Origin: Flavobacteriales bacterium ALC-1
Lineage (GTDB): Bacteria; Bacteroidota; Bacteroidia; Flavobacteriales; Flavobacteriaceae
Reading direction: 5' to 3'
Assembly (NCBI GenBank): GCA_000171875.1
Contig: ABHI01000001.1
Span: 631,001-695,000 of the forward strand
Length of the DNA: 64,000 nt
In this document: one piece after another, positions 1 to 10,499 of the stretch
How the letters are laid out: each line of letters starts with the position of its first letter
How positions within the stretch are numbered: the stretch's first letter is position 1
Notes under the pieces: generated by a model
Databases searched by the model: none
The model's input: the letters and a program-made list of their open reading frames with translations, nothing else
What the model was told of the DNA's origin: nothing
Position numbers and translations under genes: made by a program

Positions 1-390
1 TGTACCAACGGTTGCTGTAGTTGAGCCCTTAGCCCAAAACGTTAAGGCATCATAACCTGTAAGGTCTCTACCTGCTCCTCGGTCTTTAAAAATTCCTCCT
101 ATATAACCCCCATTTGGGTCTGATGGTGTTGGCACATCAATTCTAATAGACGATGTTCCTTCGTAAGCCTCATTATCGTCGGTTCCAAAACCTTCAGTAT
201 TAGCACCAGTTGCTGGATCAAAGGATATAAAAAATGCATCTGTTAATCCTACAGGAGCATCTGTATAAATCTCACCAGCTGATGGAAATGTTGCAACTGT
301 TATATCATCTGTAAGCTCTCTTTCGCAACCTACCGTAATTATCATTAGGGCAAGTAATGCTGTTTTCAAATATTTTATATTTTTCATCAT
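1..390 (-). CDS. Partial surface lipoprotein, probable carbohydrate-binding domain
   Basis: This is the N-terminal 130 codons of a gene that runs off the left edge of the window. The start is one of two adjacent ATGs (390 or 387). A hydrophobic leader is followed by a lipobox-like TVGC at about residues 19-22, so it is probably an outer-membrane lipoprotein. The mature part has the look of a beta-sandwich carbohydrate-binding module (segments such as SSIRIDVP and LTGYDALTFWAKG, typical of CBM-like domains). It starts 9 bp after the glycoside hydrolase gene and is almost certainly the last visible gene of the polysaccharide locus. It could be a glycan-binding lipoprotein or the front end of a lipoprotein hydrolase. 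The substrate cannot be told. Confidence 0.7.
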   Translation of the reverse strand, partial: MMKNIKYLKTALLALMIITVGCERELTDDITVATFPSAGEIYTDAPVGLTDAFFISFDPATGANTEGFGTDDNEAYEGTSSIRIDVPTPSDPNGGYIGGIFKDRGAGRDLTGYDALTFWAKGSTTATVGT

Positions 391-399
391 TTGCTTATT

Positions 400-3300
400 T
401 TATTTTCCAATATTGATATGTACATAAGTTCTAATTTCCCACTCAGTTCCATCAGGAAACCCAACAGGACTTATAGGTGGGTCACCAAAATCTGGCGCCG
501 CTAAAGGTGAGTACCTAGGTGAGTTCGCATCCATTGAACGCCAAGTCCCTCTTACACCTATTGTAGTACTTGGTAAAATAAACCAATCTGGTTTACCAAG
601 AGATGTAGAAACATCTAACATTAATTGTAATGGGTACGTTAAGTTAAAATCTCTATGGTAATCAAAAGGTCCCCAGTCATTTACTTTTACTGTAGTTTGA
701 ACCTTCATTTTATTGTAAATCATTCTAATATCACCACCAAAACGTTTTATTAACCTATCACTATCACCATTTGCTTGACCATTTCCGTAATAGAAATTAC
801 CAATAATACCTAGATCAGGGCTTAATTTCGATACCATTCTAGAATGGACTTCCCATAAATCTTCTGCTGGTGCAGAATTAGGAAATGCAAAAAATGTACG
901 ATTAGCCAAAAAACCTATATGAGCGTCTGTTGTTGTTGGAAGATGGCGATATACAAAACCTAAATTCATTGCAAACTTTGCGTCTTCTGCTCTATCATTA
1001 TTCCATGCATACATCCAAGTACCTGGTGTAGGGTCAAACGTAATTAACATCTCACCTGCTGTAGTTTCTCTATTGCCTCTTACAGCAAATGGATCGCTAA
1101 TTACATTTCTTAGTCTTCCTGGAGCACTAACATCATTTGGCATTGGATCTACCAATGGTTTTTGCCATAAAAAGTTTGGTGCAATTTGAAAATCACCTGT
1201 AGTATAAGTAAAACCTGTTAAAAAATTAGATTGGTTACCACTACCATTATCTTTCAACTTCCAACCAGTAAAAGTTTGTGTTTGGTCAACTCCACCATTG
1301 GCAACTAAGCCCATAACTCCACCTTGAGCGTACCAATTAAAACGTCCACCTTGATAAGTGATTTTAGCTTTTCCACCCCAATTATCGTTTGAGTTTACTT
1401 TATCCACTACTGTAATCGCGCTCTCTTCATTATAAACTTGAAATGAACTTCCATTCAATGGACTTCCGCCCCATATACCACCAAGTGTAATACCAAACTT
1501 ACCAAATTCCCTTTCTATAGCTATTGTCGCTCTTTCTGTAGGCCAAGCTGGTATAATACCACTTCGTACTTGATTAGCATCTAACACACGTTGTCCATTA
1601 TCGTCAAATTTGAGTTCAGTTTGTATGTCTCTATGATAAATACCTGTAACATCCCAATTAGCAATTTTACGGCTGTATTTAAGTAAAGCTGTTGGGTTCG
1701 CTCCCCACCACAATTGTGGTCCAAATGCTGCTTTTAAGCCATTTAAATCTCCTTTTCCATCAATCTCTAATCCCAAAATTTCACCATTATAGATATCTAA
1801 ATTAGGTCCATAATTTGATTCTGGATATAGGTTAAAAAAGTCGCCTTCATATGCCCAGTGATAATGCCCTGTTCTATAAAATCCTCTTACATCTGCATGT
1901 TTTGTATTCCATTCAAATTCCGCATTATAAACTCGTAATCTATTAAAATCAGCTATCTCAACATCTGTGTTATTTCCTCCATCAACACCAGTAACTGTAA
2001 TTGGTCTCCCAACATTTTCATAGAATATTTCGTCGATTGGATTCTCAGCTACATTTCCTAATATATTAAAGTTAACATTAGCTCTCATATTCGGAGCTGG
2101 ATTCCCTTCTACACCTATAAAATAGGATTGCATATGATCAAAGCCTAATTGGTTTGGAAATGCATTTGTATTTGGATCTTCTGTATCTGGAGTTGTAATT
2201 AAGCTACCACCAGTATTAAAGGTTGTAAACTTTGCACTTAAGTTGCTTAGCCTAATTTTTTGACTTCCACCACCGCCTAGTGCTGCTTTATCACCTCGTG
2301 CTCTTAAAACAGCATCCATTATCTCAATATTTCCAAAATAATTATTCAAAAATTCTGGTGTCATTCCCTCATCATAAGGGTTTAAGTTATGTACCTCCTT
2401 TAGAGCATAATAAGCTGCTCTAGGATATAAAGTATAAAGTCCTCTTTCATTAGTTGGCCCCTTTGCTGCGATACCAAACCATTCTTCATTCATATTATTA
2501 TCTCCTGGTTTACCAATATCTCTAGGATAACCCCCATTAGACCATGTGGCATTGTTATCATGCACATCTAAATTTTCAGTTTGTTTATATTTCCACCAAC
2601 CATCACTAAACTGGAATGTAAAACCACCTAATGAATTCCCTACTTTTCCTAAACCAGCTGCATTTTGGTAGATATCCTTCCAATTTTCAACATCATAATA
2701 GGCCTGAGAGTATTGATCCTCTTGATTATCTCTAGCATTAAAAGCATCAGCTCCAAACTCAGCAAATAGAATAGGCATATTTAAGTCATCTTTGACTCTT
2801 TGAAATGCATCACCAAAAGATGTTCCTCTATACATATTAGTTCCATAGATATCAATATCTGTACATTCTTCTTTTACTAAATCTATATATAGTAAATCTC
2901 CATTACATATTGAGACTGGATGTGATTGGTCTATAGCTTTTACTTCTTTTGCAGCATCATTAAAAGCTTTATATAATGCTCTTGCCGAAGCTATCTTATT
3001 TGGATCATCAGAACCTTCTATCGGAATATCTTCTGTCTCTGCAGTCGTCCATGAAAGGTGATAATTGTTTTCATTCCCAATCATATATAACAGTATCCAG
3101 GAGTATCTTTATATGTATTGGCCATTTCTACAGCCTCTGCCATTAAAACTTCTCTTGTAGCTGGATCTGCATAATTAGTTTGTGGCGTCCATGCCCCATT
3201 TATAGTCAATCCATAAGCTCCAAACGTTATGTTAAGCATCGTATATATGCCATAATTTTCATAAATGTAGGTAATCCATTTAGGCGGCAAACCATATGTT

Positions 3301-3575
3301 CTTATAGCATTTACTCCCATATTTTTTAATAGGGGCATTTCCCCGTCAAGGGCAGCTTTTATAATATCATCTGATTTACCCCAAATTCCTGCATCAGTAA
3401 TTGTAGTACCAATAGGAACATAGTCCCAATTGACTCCATTAACTATAAAATCTTTCCCATTTACGACTAATTTCATTCCATCTGCATTCTTTTCTACAAC
3501 AACCTTGTCAACCTGAGCAAATGCTGTTGCTGATAACAAAAAAAGGAATAGTCTTAAAAAAATATTTTTCATCAT
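400..3575 (-). pseudogene. Frameshifted glycoside hydrolase (clan A TIM barrel) fused to an outer-membrane beta-barrel-like region
   Basis: Two overlapping reading frames, 3575-3081 and 3084-400, join into one protein of about 1058 residues. The first has a signal peptide (ending ATAFAQ) and the start of a GH2/GH5-like TIM barrel. The second continues it directly with GNENN (putative acid/base Glu) and later FAEFG (putative nucleophile Glu). At the break the codons read GGA TAC TGT TAT ATA TGA; one extra A after GGA would give the expected order of the barrel with no stop. From about residue 425 to the end the protein changes character: alternating aromatic and polar strands ending in a strand of Tyr/His/Ile, like an outer-membrane porin. 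The gene lies in the susC/susD operon and probably acted on a surface glycan. The break may be mutation or a one-base sequence error. Confidence 0.75.
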
Positions 3576-3769
3576 ATCATTATTTTCTAGTTTATTCTTA
3601 AGGCTAACTATTTAAATAAGTGCCTTTTTAACTTTAAATCAAATATCTGTAGGTAAGTAATATTCTTATTTGGGAAAAATAAGTCTGTTAAAAGTCATCT
3701 TAACAGACTTATTGTATTTAACATGAATCAAATAGAAGACTAACTCTATAATTCATGTGAGTTTTTATT

Positions 3770-5633
3770 CTATTGTCTTGCCAGTTGGAAAGACCAATAG
3801 CCTCCACCAGCAATTTCGATATCTAAATCTAAAGTGTTTCCATCTGCAGAAAGCTCTGCTATATAAGTGACTGAGGTTGGTGCATCACCAGGCGCAGCTA
3901 ACTCAGCACCATTAACAACTTTTGCAAGTCCTAAGAAAGCTCCTGTTCCATCTATTGTTATTGTTCCTGCACCTTCATCATAATCATATGTCGCTGTAGC
4001 TGATCCATCATGTGGAAATACTGGTGCTCCACATTCTTCTGCAGCTGCTCCTTGCCATGGCTCTACCCATGTTTCAGTTCCTAATATATTTTGGAATGAA
4101 CCATCTGTATTAAACACATATTCATCATCAAATAAACATGCTCTAGTTGTAACATCATCTGATGTACTAGACCACCACGATACATCACCCATTGCTGGTC
4201 CTACACCTAATGCTCCAGAAACTGGTGCTAATTTCCAAGTTCCTTGTATACCTGTCGGCACTACGTCTTTTACTAATTTGAAAGACCAATAACCCCCACC
4301 AGCAATTTCTATATCTAATTCTAGAGTATTACCATCTGCAGAAAGATCTGCTAAATAGGTCACTGAACTTGGTGCATCACCAGGTGATGCCAACTCACTT
4401 CCATTAACTGCTTTTGCTAAACCTAAATATGCTCCAGTACCGTCAATTGTTATTGTTCCTGCAGTTGCATCATAACTATATGTTGCAGTAGCTGTACCAT
4501 CATGTGGGAAAACTGGTGCAGCACATCCTTCTGGATCATTACCTTGCCATGCTTCAACCCATGTATCTGCACCTAAAACATTTTGGAAAGTACCATCTGA
4601 ATTAAACACATATGTATCATCAAATAAACATGCTCTTGTCGTTACATCATCTGATGTACTTGAAAACCATGATACATCATTTAATGCTGGTCCTACTCCA
4701 AATGCTCCAGATTCTGGTGCTAATCTCCAAGTACCATCAAGAGCTGAAGCTCAGTGGTGTATCTTTAACTAGTTTAAAAGACCAAAAACCGCCTCCTGCA
4801 ACTTCGATATCTAAGTCTAAAGTATTTCCATCCGCGGATAATTCTGCTATGTATGTAATTGAAGCTGGTGCTTCACCTGGTGATGTTAACTCACCTAAAT
4901 TATAAACTTTTGCAAGTCCTAAAAAAGCACCTGTTCCGTTTATTGTTACATTTCCTGCAGGATTATAAGTATAGGTTGCAGATGCAGACCCATCATGAGG
5001 GAATATAGGTGCTCCACATTCTTCAGCAGCAGCTCCTTGCCATGGTTCTAACCAAGTTTCTGAACCTAATACATTTTGAAAAGTTCCATCTTCATTAAAC
5101 ACATATTCATCGTCAAATAAACAATCTCTAGTAGTTACATCATCTGATGAATTTGAGAACCAAGACACATCATTTAAAGCTGGCCCTACTCCAAATGCTC
5201 CAGCTTCTGGGGCTAAACGCCAAGTACCTACCAGTGGATCTCCACCTCCTGGTGGCGGTTCTACTGCGAATATAACGGTATGATCTTTTGTTATCGAAAC
5301 ATCGTCTCTTCCCGGTAATGATGCCGTAACTGTAATTGTATAAGTAGCCGTTTCCTCTGGATACATATATCGAACCATTGGTCCACTAGTTTGCCTAACA
5401 ACTTCATTTGGTTCACCATTTGCATCCCCAAAATCTACAGTATAAACTATTCTGTTATCACCTGGAACGGTAGAAGCAACAACACCTACTTCATTACCTT
5501 CAGCATTTAGTGTTGCAATAACAAAATCTAAACCTCCTATCACCTCACTAATATCATCATCGTTTTCACATGATGTTGCAATACTTAATAAACATATACC
5601 TAATAAGTATAATCCGTTTTTTAATAATTTCAT
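3770..5633 (-). pseudogene. Frameshifted surface glycan-binding lipoprotein with PKD domain and three tandem modules
   Basis: This gene occupies the SusE/SusF position behind susD. The first frame (5633-4737) has a lipoprotein signal (SIATSC), a PKD-like domain at about residues 35-125, a PPPGGG linker and a first module starting GTWRLAP. It ends prematurely at the module 1/module 2 junction. The frame resumes at GATGGTACTTGG and runs through modules 2 and 3 to 3770. Modules share GTW, FDD-YVFN-DG-FQN, FPHDG, GAFLGLAK and GGGYWSF. The module 2 to 3 period is 492 bp and the 1 to 2 period is 493 bp, which fits one extra base. Function is likely binding of the target glycan at the cell surface. 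The module matches no family I can name with certainty. Confidence 0.72.
3773..5228 (-). repeat. Three tandem protein modules of about 164 codons
   Basis: The modules begin near 5228, 4735 and 4243 (minus strand) with GGT/GGA ACT TGG and have nearly the same length (493, 492 and about 471 bp). They are recognisably similar at DNA level, for example around the FPHDG and GLAK segments, which implies duplication inside the gene. Such repeats can also collapse or misjoin in assembly, which matters because the frameshift is at the first junction. Confidence 0.8.
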
Positions 5634-5663
5634 TTTACTATATTTTATTAATTAACAATTTTC

Positions 5664-7171
5664 TTAATATCCTTGATTTTGTCCCCATCTATCTATAGCA
5701 TTAGCTAATTCTAATTCTATTAATGGTATTGGGAATACCTCATTTTTATTTGCCGTAAATCCTTCTATTGCAGAAACTGCATTATTTGTTCTTACTAGAT
5801 CAAAGAAACGATGACCTTCACCTGCTAGTTCTTTTCGTCTTTCAGTATAAATAGCCTCAAGTAAATCCCCTTCGCTAGCCATATAGTCATGACTATTATC
5901 CCCATAAGCTCGAGCTCTAACCTGATTCAGATAGTTTTCTGCATTTGTTCCTCCACTTTGCACTTCTGCTTCAGCTGCCATTAGTAAAACATCAGCATAG
6001 CGGATAGCTCGGTAATTATTTGCATGATTTAATGGGTTAGCACCAACTCTATCATCTGCCTTACGTGGCATATATTTTTTATTAAAGAATCCTGTATCGT
6101 CTCTACCTTGAGAGTAACTATCTTGAGCATCCCTTAAGTCGTAGAATGTAACTTCTCTTCTTGCATCACCATCATCGAACATATCATATAATTCTTGAGA
6201 TGGTAAACAGAATCCCCACCCTGTTCTGTATACAGGATTATCATAAGGTGATCTTGGTCCGCAAAATTGAACAAAGTAAGAACCTTCACTACATGTAATA
6301 CAATCCCAACCTGCTCCTTCAACACCTGTGTATTGGATTTCGAAAACGGATTCCGAACTATTTTCCATACTACTTTCAAACAAATCCAAATAATTAGAAC
6401 CTGTGGTTAAACTATACTGCCCTCCAATAACATTATTTAACATTGTTGCAGCATCAGCAAATTTTGATTGAACGAATGTTCCATGATATAAGTAAACCTT
6501 TCCTAATAATGCTTGTGCAGCACCCTTAGTCACTTTATATACTTCATCTTGAGTTGCAGGTAAATTAAGTATGGCTTCCTTTAAATCTTCTTCAATTAAA
6601 CTATAGGCTTCAGAAATATCTTGGGTTCTATTAATACTAAACTGTTCACCAATAACAACTCTAGAGTCAGCAATTCTTTTTATACCACTACGCTCTTCCA
6701 CTTTTAAAGGTATATTTCCAAAAACTTAACTAACTCAAAGGTGTAATACGCTCTTAAAAAATAAGTCTGAGCAATGATTTCGTCCTTACCTGCAAAATCA
6801 GTTTTGTTTTTAAATTCTAATATGTAATTAGTTCTATTAATTCCTGCATACATTAAATTCCAAATATCTCTAAGTTGATTTTCATCAGCAGGAGTCTGTA
6901 TCATTAAATTTATATTCTGTAATGTAGGCTGGTCATAATTAAATGAGTCCCCACCTGCTGCATAATCATCTGATGCAACAACACCTGCTAATACATTCCA
7001 AAAAGATGCTTGTAATAAATCATAAGCACCAATTAATGCGCTTTCATATTCCGCTTGATTATTAAAATAATCATCTGCATCAGGTCCTACAGGATCTACT
7101 TCTATGTAATCATCACAGGCCGCTAAACCTATAATTAAAACCAACATAATTGTTTTTAGTATATTTTTCAT
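5664..7171 (-). pseudogene. susD: Frameshifted SusD-type starch/glycan-binding lipoprotein (RagB/SusD family)
   Basis: The first frame (7171-6704) has a lipoprotein signal (GLAAC) and the SusD N-terminal region with the helical TPR-like start. The second (6701-5664) contains the rest, including the typical C-terminal ADVLLMAAEA and ERRKELAGEGHRFFDL motifs. The first frame ends ELVKFLEIYL and stops; adding one T to the T run gives KFFGNIPLKVEERSG, which is the usual SusD sequence and joins the two frames. Full length would be about 502 residues, normal for the family. SusD caps the SusC transporter and binds the glycan. It starts 10 bp after susC. The break is in a T homopolymer, so a sequence error is a real alternative to mutation. 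Confidence 0.85.
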
Positions 7172-7181
7172 AACGCTTTTT

Positions 7182-10100
7182 TTAAAAATTTAAATTAACA
7201 CCCAATAAGTAAGACTTAGCCACAGGATAGAAGCCTTTATCAATTCCAGAACCAATTGGCGCACCATTACTTGCTGAAGGATCATATCCGAAATAGTCTG
7301 ATAATGTAAATAAATTATTTCCTGAAACATATATTCTTAATTTATCAACACCAAGACCTTCTAATTGTTTTTCATTAAAAGTATAACCTACTTGTACGTT
7401 TTGTAAACGTAAGAAAGAGGCATCTTCTACATAAAAATCTGAAAATAAATCCGTATTAATCGATGCACCTCCTACTGCTCTAGGAACCGAATTACTTGTA
7501 CCGCTACCTTGCCATCTCTCTAACATATAAGTGCCGCGATTAGCGTATAAATTTTTACGTTCATAATCTCTTACCATATCATTTCCGATAGAGGCAAAAG
7601 CAGTTGCACTAAAATCTATATTTTTGTATTGGAACCCAAGATTGAATCCCATAGTTACTTCTGCAATTGGATCTCCAATATTAGTTCTATCATCTGCAGT
7701 GATTTCTCCATCCCCATTTACATCAACAAACTTTAAATCACCTGGTGCTGCACCTTCATGATACGTACCTTCTGGAGAAGAAGCATTTAAAGCATTAATC
7801 TCGGCTTGTGTTTGATAAATTCCATCTGTTTTGTAACCGTAAAAGTGACCTAATGGTTGTCCAGGTATCATACGAGAAATACCAGTTTGACTAATACCTA
7901 CTCCAAATTCACCACCAACTGGTGGGATATTACCGTTAAGAGAAACAACTTTATTATCTAAAGTCGTAATATTAAAGCCAAGGTTAAATTCAAAATCATC
8001 ACCAATTCTATTGTTGTAACCAACACTAATCTCTATTCCTTTATTTTCCACTGTACCAGCATTAACAAAAGGTAATGCAGAACCTGGTGCGGCAGAGCCA
8101 ATTAATCCAGAGGCCTGGGGTGATAACAATAAATCTTCCGTTTTTCTTGAAAATAAATCCAAACTTAACGACACTTTACTATCAAAAAGACGCGCATCAA
8201 AACCAATGTTTTGAGCAACTTGTTCTTCCCACTTTAAACTTGGATTACCAATTAAGCCAATTGCAGTACCATTTAATAAATCATCTTGTGTTACTTCATT
8301 ACCTGGTGCATAAGTTGCTTCACCTGTTAATAAAGAGACAAATCCGAATGAAGGAATTCTATCGTTACCTATAACCCCATAACTTGCTCTTAACTTTAAA
8401 CTATTTAACCAAGAGCTATCCTCTAAGAAAGGTTCATCAGATATATTCCAACCAATAGAACCTGTTGGGAAATAGCCATATCTATTATCCTCTGCAAATT
8501 TGGAAGATCCATCTCTACGTAATGCAACTGATATTAAATATTTACCATTATAGTTATACTGAACTCTTCCAAAAACAGATCCTAAGCGGTCATCAAATAT
8601 ATTATTACCAACCGCTATTGCTGCATCATTAAAACGAGGAGTCAAAGTCACCGTACCATCTAAATCACTAATAGCATCACCAAATCTATTTGTATTGGTA
8701 TCTGTAGTCCCTGTTCTACCATAGAAAAGTCCTTTAGTTCTAAAAATAGAAGTTCCTAAAAGAACTGTTAGATTATGCTTTTCATTAAATGTATTTGTAT
8801 AAGTAAGGTAATTATCCCATGTATAATCGTCAAAATCTGCACCATTATCAACAATTTCGTTTCCAGTTTGATTAAGTGTTTTACCTGGTCCGTAATCTAC
8901 TTCTGGTCTAAAAATATCATCTCTAACATTTGCATGATTGATTTGAAACTTAGAACTAAATTTAAAGTTATTCCAGAAGGTATAATCTAGACCTAAAGTT
9001 GCTGCGATTTTAGATACCCTTGTGGTATTAAACGTGTTTTCAATTTGAGCTAAAGGATTGACAATTTCTATAGCAGACAAATCTTCTACTAACGAATAAT
9101 TTCCATCTATATCTCTAACAGATAGATTTGGGTTAACATTTACTGCATTATACAGAACAGCTCCAATACCCCTTCAGCTAAGTTTTTTTTCAGAAACAGT
9201 ATGTAAACCAGTAGCCGTTACTTTTAAATTGTCGAGTAAGTCGTATTGAAGATTTAATCTTGCTGTAAGTCTTTCGTAATTTGATTTACTTCCGCCAACT
9301 ATACCATCTTGATTTAAATATGACACACCTCCCGAATAAGCCAATTTTTCAGTACCACCATTTAAACTAAAATTAGTACTTGATATAGACGCCGTTTTAA
9401 AAACTTCTTCCTGCCAATCTGTACCACGTTGTGGGTAAACAAAAAATTCTGTGTCATCTGCTGCATCATTTACATAAATAGCAAAATCTGTAGGGTTCAA
9501 TAAATCAATCTTTTTGCTTGTTGATTGAAAACCACCAAAAGCATCTATTTGGAATTTTAAATCCGTGTTCTTTCTACCAGATTTTGTTGTAATTAATACA
9601 ACACCATTAGCAGCACGTACACCGTAAATACCAGCTGTAGCATCCTTTAGTACATTAATTGTTTTAATATCACTTGGGTTAATTACAGACAAATCTTCTA
9701 TAACATTACCATCGACTAAAATTAAAGGTCTTGCGTCACCATTTGTGGATATACCACGTATTCTAATATTGGATCCACTACCTGGCGAACCAGAATTAGA
9801 AGTTACTGTCACACCTGCCACTTGTCCTTGTAGCGCTTGTTCTACTCTAGTAGGATTGAGCTTCTCTATAGCTTTAGAATCTACAACAGATACAGCACCT
9901 GTCACCTCCTTTTTCTTTTGTGTACCATAACCAATTACTACCACTTCATTTAAAGATTCAGCATCTTCTTGAAGACTAATAGTTAATGGATTACTATTGG
10001 TTATTGTTATTTCTTGGGTAACAAATCCAATGTACGATACAACAAGAACCGAATTTAGAGGCACATCATTTATGGTAAATTTACCATCAAAATCAGTTGA

Positions 10101-10253
10101 TGCTCCAATAGAGGTACCTTTAATAAGTAAATTTACTCCAAGTAAAGGTTGACCAGAAGCAGCCTCAGTAATTGTACCTGTAACATTCACATTTTGTCCA
10201 TTCAGTGTCACTGATAAAAACAAGACAAATAATGATAAGAGTTTTAATTTCAT
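7182..10253 (-). pseudogene. susC: Interrupted SusC-type TonB-dependent outer-membrane receptor (SusC/RagA family)
   Basis: The N-terminal part (10253-9174) has a signal peptide, a carboxypeptidase-regulatory-like domain (about 25-105), and the TonB-dependent plug with VVIGYG, IRIRG and VLKDATAGIYG, all SusC hallmarks. The second part (down to 7182) is the beta-barrel, ending in a C-terminal strand (YLLGVNLNF). Both parts are in the same frame, separated by a TGA at 9176-9174. Around the stop, the neighbouring frame reads NLAEG, which fits SusC better, so two compensating slips (8-A run at 9182-9189, 4-G run just after the stop) are as likely as one nonsense change. Full length would be about 1023 residues, normal for the family. 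It imports oligosaccharides with SusD. Confidence 0.85.
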
Positions 10254-10499
10254 AATGTTAATTGAGTTAGATATGCAACTTAAAAAAAAGATTGCTGGAT
10301 CTTATAAAAGAACTATACAAAAAACATACAATTCAATATTTTGTTTAAATATTGAGAATATGACAACAAAACTCATTTATTTCTAGTATTTAAAGGGTTT
10401 TTGTAGATCTGTTAAAATCAACAGTGATATCTATAATTACACCTAAAATGTTGGTTTTGTATAGGCTTTGTATAGGTGAAAAACAAAACTGTACAGGTT
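10254..10499. promoter_or_regulatory. Intergenic control region before susC with direct repeats and a dyad
   Basis: The 246 bp between the regulator gene and susC hold two copies of TTTGTATAGG at 10456-10465 and 10467-10476, one DNA helical turn apart. A third, inverted CTATACAAA lies at 10313-10321. A perfect 9-bp dyad (TCAATATTT / AAATATTGA) lies at 10333-10341 and 10347-10355. No clear TAnnTTTG box was found on the minus strand here. These are candidate operator sites for the adjacent LuxR-type regulator. That link is inference from position and from the helical spacing. Confidence 0.4.

Noticed and set aside
4612..4905. Plus-strand frame inside the surface lipoprotein gene
   Set aside because: It is the antisense of repeat modules and has no recognisable protein features.
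6698..6730. Programmed ribosomal frameshift in susD
   Set aside because: The family has one normal frame and there is no stimulatory structure. A missing base in a T run is simpler.
9174..9176. TGA in susC as a selenocysteine codon
   Set aside because: SusC proteins have no selenocysteine, and no SECIS-like hairpin follows the codon.
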